Source of the DNA: Whitmania pigra | Taxonomy: Eukaryota > Annelida > Clitellata > Hirudinida > Haemopidae | Assembly: GCA_021613335.1 (NCBI GenBank) | Contig: JAJTWR010000231.1 | Location: 4,472,001-4,536,000, forward strand | Direction: 5' to 3' | DNA length: 64,000 nt | Shown: in pieces, positions 25,650 to 38,245 of the stretch | Position numbering within the stretch: position 1 is the stretch's first letter | Layout of the letters: each line of letters begins with the position of its first letter | Translations under genes and position numbers: made by a program | Notes under the pieces: model-generated | What the model saw: only the letters and a program-made list of their open reading frames with translations | Told to the model about the DNA's origin: nothing | The model's database searches: none

Positions 25650-26315
25650 AAAAGGTTCAACAGGTGGATAGAATGTGTTTTTTAAGATGGGATTTAAATA
25701 GTGAGGAACTGTTTAGAGAAACAAGGGACGACGGCAGAGAGGAGAACAAGAGTGGACCTTTGCAACATATGGAGAATTTTTTGAAGGTGGTACGGGAAAA
25801 TTCAGATCTCAATTGATTGGATGATCTAAGATTGTAAGAGTGGACATCTGATGATTTGAAAAACATATTATTAAAGGATGGAGGCAGCAAGTTATGTTCA
25901 TAATTGTATATGAAGAGGCACGTTTGAAATAAAAAAAAGTCCTTTGTATGGACACGTGGATGGAGACGAAATACAGTACGAATTATTCTTTTTTGGAGTG
26001 TAAGTAAGTTTAGAGGGATAGGTAGAGGCTCAGGCGATATTACAATAGATGAGATAAAGATATATTAAAGAATAATAAAGCATAATGAGAATTTTTTTAT
26101 CAACAAATGAAGAGACCCTTGACATGATGCCAATGTTTTTTGAAATTTTGGAGGCAACGTAATTGATATGCAAAAACCAGTTTAATCTATCATCGATAAT
26201 AATGCCGAGGAATTTGGTAGAGGTGACATGTTTAATCTGTAAGTTGTTGATGCAAGGTTGAATACTATGGGTTCTGTCCTTATTTTTTGAGCAAAGTAAA
26301 AGTACAAGCAACGCA
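25650..26315 (-). mobile_element. 3' end of a non-LTR retrotransposon (CR1/Jockey-like), degenerate
   Basis: Minus-strand reading gives the C-terminal part of a LINE reverse transcriptase: NNLQIKHVTSTKFLGIIIDD with RLNWFLHI, then MLYYSLIYLYLIYCNIA. A premature TGA follows where such proteins have Trp. After a frameshift the C-terminal signature GPLLFSSLPSSLV with FKSHLKKHIL ends near 25660. It is 5' truncated, as is usual for LINE insertions, and carries several lesions. It is downstream of and convergent with the guanylate cyclase gene. Confidence 0.82.
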
Positions 26316-26430
26316 CAGGAACGCCATTTGGGGATGGGTGAGAAGGAGAGGGGAACAGCCCTTGACTTTCTAAAAGTTTTTGCGACGGCCCCCTTCCCTT
26401 TAGAAAAAGCTGATATGACGTCCCAGAGAA
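26311..26430. repeat. Fragment of GACGTCATTTC-type MITE family
   Basis: It ends in GAAAAAGCTGATATGACGTCCC, the reverse complement of the CAGGGACGTCATTTCGGC terminus seen intact at 46418. The opposite end begins CAGGAACGCCATTTGG. No matching target duplication was found. Confidence 0.5.
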
Positions 26431-26637
26431 CTGTAACAAAAGTATTTTCGAAAATATTACTTCATTAATATTAATATAAGTAAAATATTTCTAAAATATT
26501 TCTGTTCTTCGCTGCAAGTAACATGTACTCCGATCGTACCTAACCTTCATCCGTTACTTGGCGTGCATTCTGCACCTGGCGATTTGTTTTGCTACTACAA
26601 TCTTATTTTAAAAATTACGACAGTTATCTTTTAGGAC

Positions 26638-26960
26638 AGGGGTTCCCAACCTTTTCTATGTCCGCACCCCTAGAAAACGTTAAGTATGTTCCACCTACCA
26701 AAGTAATATAAGTAATATCTCATAAGAATAAAAAAACAATTTATAATTAATTAAGCTACATTTTGAATGATGTAAAAAGCAAAGTTAAATACAAACAGTA
26801 CACGGAAATTAAGTTTTACATTCAGTGTGAGTCAGAGACGTCATTTCAGCATTTTCCAAGGGGAGAAACCCTCGCACAACTTCAGGAGACGACCTTTTTT
26901 GCTCCTAGCCAAAATTCAGTGAGAGAGGACCTTCATAAAGCATGAGATGACCCTTTTCTG
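26638..26960. repeat. hAT-like terminus and second MITE fragment
   Basis: The sequence CAGGGGTTCCCAACCTTTTC near 26637 is a typical hAT-type end. From about 26826, GAGACGTCATTTCAGCATTTTCC...GCACAAC...TAGCCAAAATTCAG matches the MITE at 46418-46510. Both are partial and non-coding. Confidence 0.5.
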
Positions 26961-27371
26961 CGTCATTGTCCGCATTGTGCTTTTTCACAAAGTCTTGGAA
27001 AAATATTCATTGCTGAACAGCAATACTCTTCCAAAGTCTTGTTGTTAAATTGCATTTCACCAGTGTTGTAAAAAATACAAGTAATGTCTCAAAAATGTAC
27101 TTAAGTAAAATAAAATAAAAGTAATTGTTCAAAGATATGCTTAAGTAAAAATAAAACGTTGCAACAATTAAAAGTTACTTAAAAAGTAAAAAGTAAAAGT
27201 CCTGATGCCGCCGTTATTGTGATCATATATAATTCCACATTATTTAAATGGTACTAATGTCAATTGTTTGTACTAACTCCTAGTACTTACAATCATTAAG
27301 TAATAACATTTGAACTAATTATAGTGTTTTTATTCTTTATTTACAATCATGAATGTTTGTTAATTTTTAAC

Positions 27372-27612
27372 TGTTGTGGTGGCGCAGTAATTAAGTTTAT
27401 TACTGCATAATTAATTTTAGGTGATAATTATCACTTGTTATCACAATAATTATCAGGTAAACCTATCATAAAGGTATCTTGATGATAAATGTTATGATCT
27501 TTTTGTCTTGCCAATTATGCACCTCAGTTGATTGTTGATATTAATAAAGTACACTTAGTACACCAACATACCTAGTTAACCACATTAACATTAAGGCACC
27601 CGTCGGATATAA
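27372..27612 (+). repeat. Probable LTR of a Gypsy-like retrotransposon
   Basis: It begins TGTTGTGGTGGCG, carries AATAAA near 27543, and is followed by AAATTGGCGACGAGGAT, a sequence commonly found just after the 5' LTR of invertebrate Gypsy elements. No second LTR was found in the window, so the element is partial. The 3' boundary is approximate. Confidence 0.5.
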
Positions 27613-27637
27613 AATTGGCGACGAGGATTTACGAACC

Positions 27638-28117
27638 ATGATGACAGAAGATATGGACAACACTGACATGGTTGGGGTTTTAGAGGCATTCGAAGAATAC
27701 CGTCGTCTGAACGAGGAAAATCATCGTCAGAGGGACGAGTTGCTCAAGTTGCTTAAAATCTTAAAAGCAGTACCGGAGGTCAGTGATAATCCAGTATCGG
27801 TCATAACGGGGAGCACAGAGGTTGTTGGTGAAGTTTCAGTGGAACACAAGGAGGAGTGTTGTGAGGATCTCCCTAGCAAAGAGACAAAACAAGCTCCTAC
27901 GGGAGATGTGTGTTCCAGTATTATTTGCGGTAATGGACAATCCGCAGTCTATTGCCCAGAGAATCCAGATACCAGTCGGATGTTCGCCTTCATTGATTTC
28001 GGAGGAGTCGAGATACATATGCAACTAGAGTCAGTTACTAATGTTACTGTGGTCGACACTGAAATATGGAGGAAGGTGGGATCGCGACGGCTGCGATATT
28101 ATTCAGCTGGCGGCTAG
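27638..28117 (+). pseudogene. Truncated retrotransposon gag/protease ORF
   Basis: A 159-aa frame directly after the putative LTR, starting MMTEDMDNTDMVGVLEAFEE with an Asn/Glu/Arg-rich helix. Near its end, GVEIHMQLESVTNVTVVDTE followed by IWRKVG has the shape of a retropepsin active-site region. The catalytic Asp-Thr-Gly is replaced by Glu-Ser-Val, so it cannot be an active protease. The frame stops where it runs into an unrelated GGCTGCGAT/GGCGGCT repeat at about 28085. Reverse transcriptase and integrase are absent. The call as a retrotransposon remnant is inference from the context plus this motif. Confidence 0.5.
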
Positions 28118-28893
28118 CGGCTCAGCGGCTCCCAGGTCTATTATATAACGCTCAATTCCGCGTCGTGCCGTTTGCTGGATGGCAGAGATGCTTGCGGCGA
28201 ATGTGTGACGTTTAGCGACTGGTTGGATACAAAGTAGCAAGTGGATGGAACTTGATACAACCAAATAGTTACGTTATTTGATAATGTACATTGTACAAAT
28301 GAAATGTACATGATAAGGATGTGTTCATCAAGTTTTGTTAGGTAGTGAGCACATTTGTTGATTGTTGCCATCTTGAATTTAGCATGCATTGCCATCTCAC
28401 TTGAAGTTGTTGCGATGTTTAGAAACTCAAATATTAAAAAATTAAATTAAACAATGTTACAAAATGATTAATTTAAAGACATGCCACATGTATATATGTC
28501 ACATGTTTTCTTATGTAATACCAACTATATCTTGCAACTGCGGGATGTGCACAAAAAGGCTTTAAATATTATTTTTCTATTTTTTAGAAGTGAAAGGCAT
28601 AACAGCAACAATTATCCCTGAGTGAAAGGTAGCCCAAATAATTTTTTTGTTGAGGGTCGCCATAGCACGGCCAAGCCGCGGCTTTATAGCTAAAATTCTT
28701 TCAAATCAAGCTGGTTTCTTAAAAGTCCTCGGCTCCCAGGTCTATTATATAATAGCCGAAAAATGCTTGCTCTATAAAAGCATCTTGCTCAAATTTATAT
28801 CCGTAAGAAATATTTAAAAAAATATATCACAAAATTGTTAAATTTTCAGTGTCTTAGGCGACCCCTGGTAAAAACCAGGTTGAGAACCGCTGC
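28086..28893. repeat. Patchwork of transposon ends, incl. hAT-like right terminus
   Basis: GGCTCCCAGGTCTATTATATAA occurs at both about 28127 and 28734, and a related GGCGGCTCCCAGCTCTA at 56298, which marks a repeat family. The block ends at 28893 with GGCGACCCCTGG...CCAGGTTGAGAACCGCTG, the clean right end of the family found at 2809-3735. No coding region was recognised. Confidence 0.55.
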
Positions 28894-29124
28894 TCTACAC
28901 ACTCATTCAAATGGGTAGTATGCAAAATTGTGAATAAAAACCAAATTGTATATAATAAAACGTATACAATATATTTATTTCATATTCCAACTTGTAAATG
29001 TTTTAAATTTTTAATCGCGCTTTGTATTAAACATACCACAGAAAGAAAGTTTTTGCATCTTTGTTTTTATTCAACGCGTTTTTATTTCGCGTCTTTCTTT
29101 ATCGCTCGTGTGTCAAAAGCAAGC

Positions 29125-30149
29125 ATGTCAGACTCAGATGGAGAAATTAACGAGCCTCCTCGTAAAAAACCGGCAAAAAAACTTGAGAAGAGACTTATCA
29201 TAATTCTGGAAGGCGCATCTCTCGAGACCGTGCTGGTAAACATGACTTGATTGCCAGGATATTCAAAAACTTTTAAATCTTGACATTTGCTTTTACAGAT
29301 AGACAAAAAATACCAGCTGCTAAATTGTGACAAACACAAAAACTTTGCAAAGAAAAACAATAGGGACGTAAAGGATTGCCGACCTGATATTACTCACCAA
29401 GTTAGCAAATGTGAACACACGTTCATGTGATTAAAGCTCTTTAGATTAATAATGCTTTATTTGTTTTTATGTGCAGTGCCTTTTGATGTTGCTGGACAGT
29501 CCATTAAATAGGGCAGGTTTTCTTCAAGTATTTATAAGAACTGAAAAAAATGTTCTGATTGAAATCAATCCTGAGACAAGGATTCCAAGAACATTTGAAC
29601 GATTTTGTGGATTAATAGGTTGGAATTATTTTGTTGGTTATGTTGATTTGCATAAACAGTATAACAAATAACTTTCTATAACATTTGCATCATCAGTTCA
29701 ACTTTTGCAAGACCATACTATTTATGCTGACCAGGGCAAAGTCAAGCTATTGAGAGTAGGTTTTTTAATAATGAATTTTACTTTTGATCTGACTGACTTA
29801 CCTTGAATTTCTTCTTATTAGCTCATAAAAAATCCAGTGACAAACTATTTGCCAAGTGGTTGCCTAAAGGTATCAACCTCCTTCACAGCTCCTGAGGTTA
29901 TTGCTGATCCTTCTTCCCTCTCACTGGACGACTCACCAATTGTTTTTGTTGTGGGAGCATTTGCAAAAGGAAATGTGAGTAAAATACAACATTGCTGGAG
30001 ATATTTCTAATCTCATATCATATTTTTGAATTCAGGTGAATGTCGATTACACAGAAAAGACCATTTCTTTGAGTAACTACCCTCTTTCTGCAGCTTTGGC
30101 CTGCACAAAAATTTGCAATGCCTTTGAGAAAAAGTGGGGAATCATTTGA
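29125..30149 (+). CDS. EMG1: EMG1/Nep1, 18S rRNA N1-pseudouridine methyltransferase
   Basis: Six exons: 29125-29235, 29299-29400, 29477-29618, 29697-29755, 29822-29974, 30036-30149. They total 681 nt (226 aa; human is 244), with all phases consistent. Nearly every block matches eukaryotic EMG1: [100 protein letters not shown], and the C-terminal WGII. Family role: a SPOUT-class SAM-dependent enzyme that methylates the hypermodified pseudouridine of small-subunit rRNA and is needed for ribosome assembly in the nucleolus. The N-terminus has the usual acidic/basic segment ([19 protein letters not shown]). It starts at the first ATG that leads directly into the conserved region and converges on COG2. 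Confidence 0.97.
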
Positions 30150-30176
30150 GCTTTATAGAGATTGACCGCTTAGTGA

Positions 30177-30182
30177 AATAAA
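30177..30182 (+). terminator. Poly(A) signal of EMG1
   Basis: A canonical AATAAA lies 27 bases after the EMG1 stop codon. Confidence 0.7.
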
Positions 30183-31077
30183 TTATGGAATCTTTTCCTT
30201 ATGTTGTTTTATTAGCTTTACTGTGTATTATGCACATGGGATAAAGGGCTCATATAGAGAAGTAATTTGAATGCTATTTCTGGAACATCTAAACAATTTT
30301 TACCTTTTAAGTCTTTGACATCAGACCACATGTTTTGGGTGAAGAAGTCTGCTTTTCAGCATTTCTCTCAATTTTATTGACCTGTTTAATTTGCTGTATT
30401 CGGCCTTTTATTCACTGTTGATTATATGCAATTTAAGTTTTGAACACAGCCTGCATGATTTTTATGTAATCATCTGATTGAATAGGGCCTCAACATTTCT
30501 GCAAGCACATTTGTGTTTGTAGTGTGATGTAAAACCACATGGGATTATGTACATGCAATTCCACAAATTTAGTTAAAAATTCAAGTGGTTTTCAAGGTAT
30601 TAGCAGTAAATTACCTAATCATATGGTACTATTTTGTACAGGTTTAGCACCAAATTATTTTTTGTAAATTCATTACCACCCAGTATATCATGAGGTGTTT
30701 TTGTGTCTCCAAATATGCTTTCTTCATAATAACATTATGCCAGGAATGTCATTTGGGGAGGCAAATATCCCTTCAATTTCCAAGGTCGGAGTCTGGAACC
30801 TTTCATTACAATTAATTTTTAGGTTGATAACAAAAGCAAGTCATCAGCCAATTTCAGGGAAACATTAAGCAAATTTTTTCACCTGAGACAAGTGAATGTT
30901 GTCCCAATAATCTACCCAGCTGCTTCTATTTATGGCAGCACAACATTAATTTTAAAAATTATGGAGTGAAAAAATGAAAATCACACTTAAATTATAGTTT
31001 TTGAAAAGGCCAATAGTTTCAATTATCTTATTTACATAGTGATTGATTATTTAGGATAACTGTAAAGGTCATTTTGG
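30183..31077. other. Intergenic between convergent EMG1 and COG2
   Basis: About 0.9 kb of AT-rich sequence with many stops in all frames. It probably includes COG2 3' UTR. No gene or known repeat was recognised. Confidence 0.6.
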
Positions 31078-34000
31078 TTATGATGATGATGAAAGTGGTT
31101 CCATAACAATTTCTTTGAGCTTTTCTAAAGGGGCAACTTCTACTTCATTTAAGCCTAGATTTAGAATCTGTAAATCAATATTTTCCAGCTTTTAGAAAAT
31201 TAATAATTGCAACAAGAACATTATCATTATGCTTACAAGCACATGATAGCATCAGAGATATGTTAGTATCATAGATGTGATTAACTGCATATGGGTAATT
31301 AAGATCTAAAAAGAGCACAAAATGCAAACCTGGGAACTGTATTCCAAGACATCCAAAGAAAGTTGTGACCTGATCTTGTCATCATCACTCATTCCCTGAT
31401 TGCCAGAATTTGAAGTTGTTCCTCTGGCTGCCTTAAGGCGTTTCAGACTCTCTTCCATTCTCCTCACTGACACCAGCACCTCTGTAGTAACTGAGAGGAA
31501 TCTATTAAGTAAATAATGTATGTATAGCAAATGAAGTCCATTTATTGTAACATCAAATGCCTAGCAAGATTCTTTTTATTTTCACATAAACAACATTTGA
31601 GAATTTCTTACTGTTCAGTAACAATGTGCAAAGATCTCAAAATTATTGATTTCTTATCCTCTTCAGTAATTATGCTGTTATGCTTCTCTAAAAATTCTTT
31701 CAATGGCTTCAGCAGTGATGACATATATAGAGAGGCTTTGCTAGGAGCCTGAAAAGTTTTCACATAACAAGTAACAACGCGAGCGACAATTCGTGGATCT
31801 AAAAGGCACCTCTCTATTTGTTCTTTTGTATAAGCGTGGAATGTTGTTGACATTTTTAAGGTGACTGCAGCAAGAGACTGCAATGTCATTGGAAATGTAT
31901 TGCATGAATTCGGGAATATGTTCAGTCACAAAATCCTCAGCATCTTTCCAAGCTCCTTGCAAAAAAAAATAGTTTTAAGGTTATAGATTAATCTTCAATG
32001 CACATAGACTAAATATAACTAAACCAACCATTCATCAATTCCGTATTGATACCCTCATGCTTTGACAACAGTGGACAAATGTCATCAAGATAAATATCTC
32101 TTAACTGCAAACGCCAAATAAGTTACAGAGTATACTACATTGAATACGTAAGCAAACATTACCAGCCTACCACTTTTGTCAGCTTTCTTATATCACTCAA
32201 TAAGGCAACACAATCTTTAGGAGTCCTTAAATGGACACCTTGAGATGGCAAGTTTAATGACTGAAGAGAAGGAGAGCTGGTTGCTGGGGAGATTACACCA
32301 TCTGCACCATCGTCCAGTTTGTGGCAGAGTTGGAATGAAGAAGCTGATTCCACCCTTGGTAAGTTTGGAGAAGTTTGGCCCAACTAAATAGTCAAACAAA
32401 AGATTATCTCAAATAAGAATTATCTGATAGTTATTGCAAATAGTTATGAAACGAAAGTATTGCGTAAATTACGACATATAAATATTAGCTGCTATATTTC
32501 TTCATATCTCATTTTAAAAAAAAGCTTTCCTTGAGTAACATTAAACCTCTTGTGAGAAATCCTTGATCCACATCCCATATCTAGACATAAGCTGCAACGA
32601 TAGCCTCCAAAATCGATGAAGCAGAACATCAAGATAAACACCAGGTGACCAACATTTCTTTAAGCATTTGCACAGAGTACAATTAGATGCCAAAATAAAA
32701 CCTTAAAAATATAAGAATTTGTAATCCCAATAAATCAATCCTGAGTGCCCAAAATAACTTATATTCTTAAATAAATATTATGTAATTAAACAATAATAAA
32801 TTCAATTAAATAAAAACAAAAAAGCTGTTAACCATAATCGTTGTTTGCATCAGAAGCAAATGGCTCAACAAGTGCCACTTCAAGTTGGCCTGCAATATCC
32901 TGGAATCTGATCTGAAAATAGACAGACACACTCCACTTGGACATGAATGATATGTAGCTGTGATGCTGTCGAAGTCGTTTAATGCTGGCCTGGCTTGAAA
33001 GCAGACTTTCAAATTTACTCAAAAATGTCATGCTTGCCAAGTATCTCTGAAATAAATTAGATAAAGTTTCAATTACTCAAAACCAAAAATATATTTTAAA
33101 AAAGTAAATAATGTTGAACTTACCTCATGGAAAAGATCTGGATCTCCAGGAGCAAACAAAGAAGGCATTCTGAACTCTAAACTTGACACAATTTCTGGCC
33201 ATACAGCATTAACTAAGAAATCATAGCCAAGGACAGCATTCACTGAACTGCAGAAGCACATAAAAATGACTCAAATTTCGAGTATAAATTGAATTTTTAT
33301 AGATTTGTAACCCTGATGTGGCAGCTTTAATTCTCGAACAATGCAGGGGAATGAAATCAAGGATTTTTTCAAAAACACTCTCAAGGCCCTTTTCTTTCAT
33401 GTTTTGTTCATTTATAAACTGTTCAAATGTCAGTAGTTCTATCAATTAATTGTGAACTAAAGCATTAATAATTAATTTCATAACAAGAAATAAGATAATA
33501 ACAGAGCCTCTAATGACATAGAACTCTTAGCCACCCCATAGTTTTACCATATTTATATTAATTCAAATTAATCTAACTGACTGATTAAACCTAAATATTT
33601 AGTGGTCAAAATCATAAAATGAATTAGCAAGAAATTATACTATAAATTACCTCAAGCATGTAATCGTGGACAACAAATTTCCTAAAAACTGACTGAGCCT
33701 GATCCATTTTGTTGATCGAAGCATAGGTCCTCAAACAACTCAGGAGGTCACCTCTGTCCAAACCTGTGAGACATTCCTTCAGAGAGGCTTCAAGGTTGAA
33801 TGCCAGAGTGTCTGCTATGACCTTAACTCTCTGTAGATCATTACTAATATTCATAAATTTAGATGGAGAAACATTGCTTCTCATCATGCAAGTTTGAATC
33901 TTTATTTATAAATTGATGCAAAAAGATTGTTCTAAAAAATATATTAATAGAAACAAAGTTTTCGCACCGGCTCAATCTGAGAAACAAGAGGAAGGCCTTT

Positions 34001-35230
34001 ACTCTTGTTGATGTAGAACTGCAGTCGATTGAACTCAGAAGCAACCCTTTCAATCAACTGATCGTTGCCTGCCTCCCAACTGCATTAAGATAATGTTTCC
34101 AACCATAATTGAAGAAGAATAGCCACAATGGGACAAAATGGATTATTAGGCAAGCTTTTAATAAATATTCAAAACACATAAAATATTTATTTCACATATT
34201 TTCGAATGCTAATAATTTCCAATTTTCAAAAAGACAAGTAAATAGAAAATAAATATTCTCCTATTCTTAAGAACAACAAATATTTCAACGAAACTAGGTA
34301 AACAATTCCTTTGCAATTGTCATAAGCCATATATTTGATTTTAAAAGAAATTTAAAGTGATTGCAAACCCACTGTTTTGTGATTTTTTCATGATTTTCTT
34401 CTTCCTTTATTATTCCAAGCAAATTTTCCATTGCTTCCAAGGATTGGATGATCTTCATCATGCATAACAATCTTTCCTTTGATAAGCAATTATGTTAAAA
34501 CAAGTTAAATTAATTTATGTAATTCAACTGCAAATTCGTTTATTTACCTTCTTTGCCCTAACTGTAGTTCTTATTTTTATTTTTTCCTCAATTGCATTTA
34601 TTGTGTCCAACATTACTTTCCGGACAGACTGTTTGCATAAAATATTCAGTTCTATTAATAATAAATTACACAGATGTTATGCTGCATCTTATGTAATAAA
34701 ACACAATCATAAGTTAATAACAATCCATGACACAAAATTTTCAGAAAGCCTAATAATTATAAGTAAAATGTAATTTAATACTGTGATTTCACTCTTGATG
34801 CTATTTAATGGCTGTATAAGGTGATTAATTGCTTTATCCATGCCAATCTGAAAAGTTTTTAATGGTAAGGTAAATAATAATTGTAACATGAATTAACTTC
34901 TTTAATAAAGATCATACCAAATTGGTAGACAAATTTAGAAAATCTGCATAGTCTTTGTTGATTAATTCAATCATTGCACTTTGCAGAACTTTTAGATATA
35001 AATGAAGTTCATTTCTGAGAACATCTAGAGTGACGTGACGTCGACATTCGACGACAAAATGTTCCACATTAAAATCATCCTGCAATATGAATTCAAAATG
35101 ATAAGAAAATGATAATACAGTAAAAAATTGAAGTCAAACCCAAACTCACTTTCATAAAGTCTTCCTTGTTTAGCCAAAAAGACGTTGGACCATTTGGCAG
35201 CGACTGCTTCAATAGTTCGTTTGACTTCAT
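31078..35230 (-). CDS. COG2: Conserved oligomeric Golgi complex subunit 2
   Basis: Seventeen exons: 35230-35150, 35079-34918, 34847-34782, 34628-34548, 34476-34373, 34079-33968, 33830-33641, 33438-33312, 33247-33124, 33046-32833, 32701-32547, 32383-32171, 32104-32029, 31955-31810, 31748-31612, 31501-31330, 31167-31078. They total 2250 nt (749 aa; human about 738), with every phase consistent. Recognisable blocks: KEDFMK, IELINKDYADFLNLSTNL with GMDKAI, CLRTYASI, GYDFLVNAVWPEIV, LFAPGDPDLFHE, VYFQIRFQDIAGQLEVAL, LHRFWRLSLQL, IPRLYKRTNRE, VRRMEESLKRLKAAR, GMSDDDKIRSQL and a short NLGL... C-terminus. Family role: a lobe A subunit of the COG tether that recycles Golgi enzymes in retrograde vesicles. 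Exon 7 uses a GTATAATT donor at 33640, since the nearer GTAATT donor would break the frame. The first in-frame ATG was chosen as the start. Confidence 0.95.
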
Positions 35231-36082
35231 CGCAAGAAATGAATCCTCAGTTTGTTTACGCACCAAGCAAACTAAACAACATCTTTTTGCCTCCGTGTAC
35301 GGAAGCAATATTTTTGTTCTATTTTAAAAGTGAGATAATGTTTTAAATACTTAAACGTTTAGCCACAGAAATTAGTATTAATAACAAAATTTGGAAATTA
35401 TGGAGAAAAGAGTGCCATCTATATTCAGTTGTTGTTGTACTACATTAGTATTATTTTATTAATGTCCTCAGCATAACTTGATGAGTATGAAAATAATGTT
35501 TATTGTAAGTTTTTATAAGCCTTTAAGAGCTGTAGCTCCTGCTACAAAGGATACGATACTGTAAGCATAATAACATCGTGTCATGTCTATGTCAGTAGCT
35601 GATGGATGTTCAAATGTACTGTAAGTTAGTTTTGAGAAATTATAAATTTCACGAAATAACTTCATAATTTAAACAAGGAACTGAAAGTGCGCAAATGTGG
35701 ATAACCATTTTCTTTATAATCCTTATTTTTAATATCAAAGAGGCTTTTAAATTATAAAATACATAATGTTACTGGTACGTCTAATCACATTCCTTTTTAA
35801 TTATCTCTTAGATTTTTACTGAATCCAAGAAGGATTTCAGACCTGCTTGTCGAACTTTATTCCACGTCAAACCAAAGCAACCCCTGACCATTGGCTAGTG
35901 GCGTAGCTGAGAGGGAGGTAATGGGCGAACTACACTGCGCATGTCCAGGAGGGCATCAAAATTGATAATGTTAAGTGGAGAAAAAGGCACCGAATTATCA
36001 ACATTGGATACCAAAATTAATAACGTTAAGAGGGAAGGGAGCCAGATTATCAGTGTTGCCCCGTTGCCGAAACCCCCAAAAG
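35231..36082. other. Upstream region of COG2
   Basis: COG2 promoter side. No convincing exon was seen. The last part (about 35950-36060) has a degenerate direct repeat (ACCGAATTATCAACATTGG and a similar copy) of unknown nature. The hAT element follows directly. Confidence 0.5.
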
Positions 36083-37250
36083 CAGGGGCGCAACTAGGGG
36101 GGGCAGGGGGGGCTTGCTAATGGGAGAGACCCTGCAATTTTTCCAAATCCGATGAGTTTTTTTTTGGTGGGAGAGGGGGGGATAAGGGGATTTAACTGGT
36201 TTGAAACTTTGAGACAGAAGATAGTCAAACTCATAATAATAATAATCTGTTCTATCTTTAATTCTTTATTAATTATAATTGGTAGTTTTGATTTGAACAG
36301 TTTCAAAAATTTTTCGACTGCGTCGGGCTTTCGTCCCTTTTCTAAACTTGAGCCCCCCCCCACAGCATTTTTCGCTGGTTATCTGATGATCAGATAACCA
36401 GTCATTTTGACAACCCTGCCTTGGCTGCTCTTGATGCTTTGCAGAATGGCACAATGACTCCCAAGCTTTCGGAGTTCTGCAGCCTTCATAGAAAAGACGC
36501 TGAAACTGTGCAAAGACAGTTCCTATTCACATCGACAAGTTTACGTGCTGATGAGTCTGATCCCAATGCATGTATCGAACTTCAAGATCTTTTCTGTGCC
36601 ACAAGCATTCAGCCCGAGTTGCATTATATGCTCGATGTTGCTCTTACTCAGCCATTTACGTCATCAGATGCAGAAAGGGCATTTTCTAAACTTCGCCTTA
36701 TTAAAAGTCATCTCAGGACGACTATGTCTGCCTGTCGTTTGCAAAGTTTATTGAGAATATCTGCGAACAAAACAACTACTGCATTTCTTCCATGAAATGA
36801 AATGGTGAACAGATTTTCACAGAATGATCGAAAAATTATTTTGTGACTGCAAACACATCAAAATGTAATTTAGACTACAACATTTCAAAATTGTTTTAAA
36901 CTGTTTAGGATCATAACTTTATACATAATTTAGATTAGGTGAAATGTTTAGGATATGAATCATATCATATTACAATTTTAAACATATCATAAACTTTTTT
37001 TTTTACAGTTGCTTTAACTGGCTTGAAGCTTTGAAACAGAAGATAGTCAAGCTCATTAATAAATTATTAAAGATACAAAAAAAGACTGCAGACTTATAAA
37101 TAAAAACTTATAATAATAATCTGTTCTATCTTTAATTCTTTATTAATTAAAATTAGTAGTATTGATTTGAACAGTTTAAAAAAATTTTCGACTGCGTCAG
37201 GCTTTTCTAAACTTGAGCCCCCCCAGCATTTTTCGCTGGTTGCGCCCCTG
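36083..37250 (+). mobile_element. hAT element with perfect 8-bp target-site duplication
   Basis: Both ends are CAGGGGCGCAAC (12-bp perfect inverted repeat). The flanks carry an exact 8-bp duplication, CCCAAAAG, at 36075-36082 and 37251-37258, the hallmark of hAT transposition. Inside, two long segments (about 36115-36385 and 36990-37235) are direct repeats of each other. They share GACAGAAGATAGTCAA, TTTTTCGACTGCGTC and AGCATTTTTCGCTGGTT. Between them lies a transposase remnant. It is internally deleted, so it would need transposase supplied in trans. Clear ends and duplication suggest fairly recent insertion. Confidence 0.92.
36397..36795 (+). pseudogene. hAT transposase C-terminal (hATC) fragment
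   Basis: An open frame of about 130 codons inside the hAT element, with no proper start. It contains ALTQPFTSSDAERAFSKLRL with IKSHLRTTM and RLQSLL, the hATC dimerisation segment as in ZMYM1-like and other hAT-derived proteins. The zinc finger and RNase H-like catalytic parts are missing, so it is a 3' remnant with a preserved frame. Confidence 0.85.
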
Positions 37251-38245
37251 CCCAAAAGTATGCCACTGCAGCTGCCACCACCATCTTAGATTTTGCTGAA
37301 ATTTGGCATAGCTTTTAATGTAGATACCACATAACTTATAAGCACTTTTATTACATCAAGAATGTAATAAACATGTTTGTACATTTTTCTAGAAAAATAT
37401 AAAGTGATATATATCAGTTTGCTTTTTGGTCTTTGAAGTATCTCTCATCTTGGCATCTCTTATGCCAAGTTATATGTAAAAAACTGAAAGTGCTTGGGAG
37501 AGACTTCAATTTCAATTTCAGTGTCTTTATTTTGTGCCCCACTCAAAAGTGGCGTTCCAATGGGGGGGGGGGGGTGGAGGTTGGGGGCATTTTGAAGGAG
37601 CATGGAGCGTCGAATCCGCAAAAAAACGAATGGATGGTGGAGGATTGAATGACGCAGTACTGGGATTTTATGCTGAATTGAGACGGGAAATGCTGTGTCA
37701 TCGACAGGTTGGCTGAGGAAATATGTCAGATTTCAGTAAGTTTGTGACCTCGAAAACAAATACGCCTTTCTCACACCGTCAAACCTGTTTGATGACAATT
37801 ATGATTGTCAGCATGGCGAAAATGGGGAGTTCTTTGCCGAAAGGAAGAGATTGAAATATTACGTGGAAGCTTCAGGCAAACGATAACATCGATAGACCTC
37901 TTCAACTTCAACAGCTTCATACAGAGATACCATCAGTGATGGGTAAAATCAAGTTCAGAATGATTTTAAATCAAAATCAAGATCACCAGACTTTTTGAGA
38001 CTGTTATAAAAAACTTTTCGGAGAGAAAAGCGCGGAAAGTTTGCTTGTAAATTTTTGATTTGATTGTAGCTTTATGAAAATAAATATTTGAGAGCTTTTA
38101 GAAATTTTGAAGGTTAACGGATTATTAATGGTCAAGAGGGGAACGCAAATCTTATGACCGCCCCGCGCCCCACACGCTCTTGTGATTCTAAAGAAACTTC
38201 CTATTCTTTAAATGCATCATCAGCAGTTCAAGCTAATCGAGAATT
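37251..38245. other. Intergenic with a poly-G tract
   Basis: No gene was recognised. A run of 13 G lies near 37561, inside a sequence resembling the G-rich ends of local MITEs (AAAGTGGCGTTCCAATGGGG). The rest shows nothing I can name. Confidence 0.5.

Noticed and set aside
33641..33651. GTAATT donor after GAG in COG2 exon 7
   Set aside because: It would make the next exon begin with stops; the GTATAATT donor ten bases on restores phase and homology (EVIYKLLTF).
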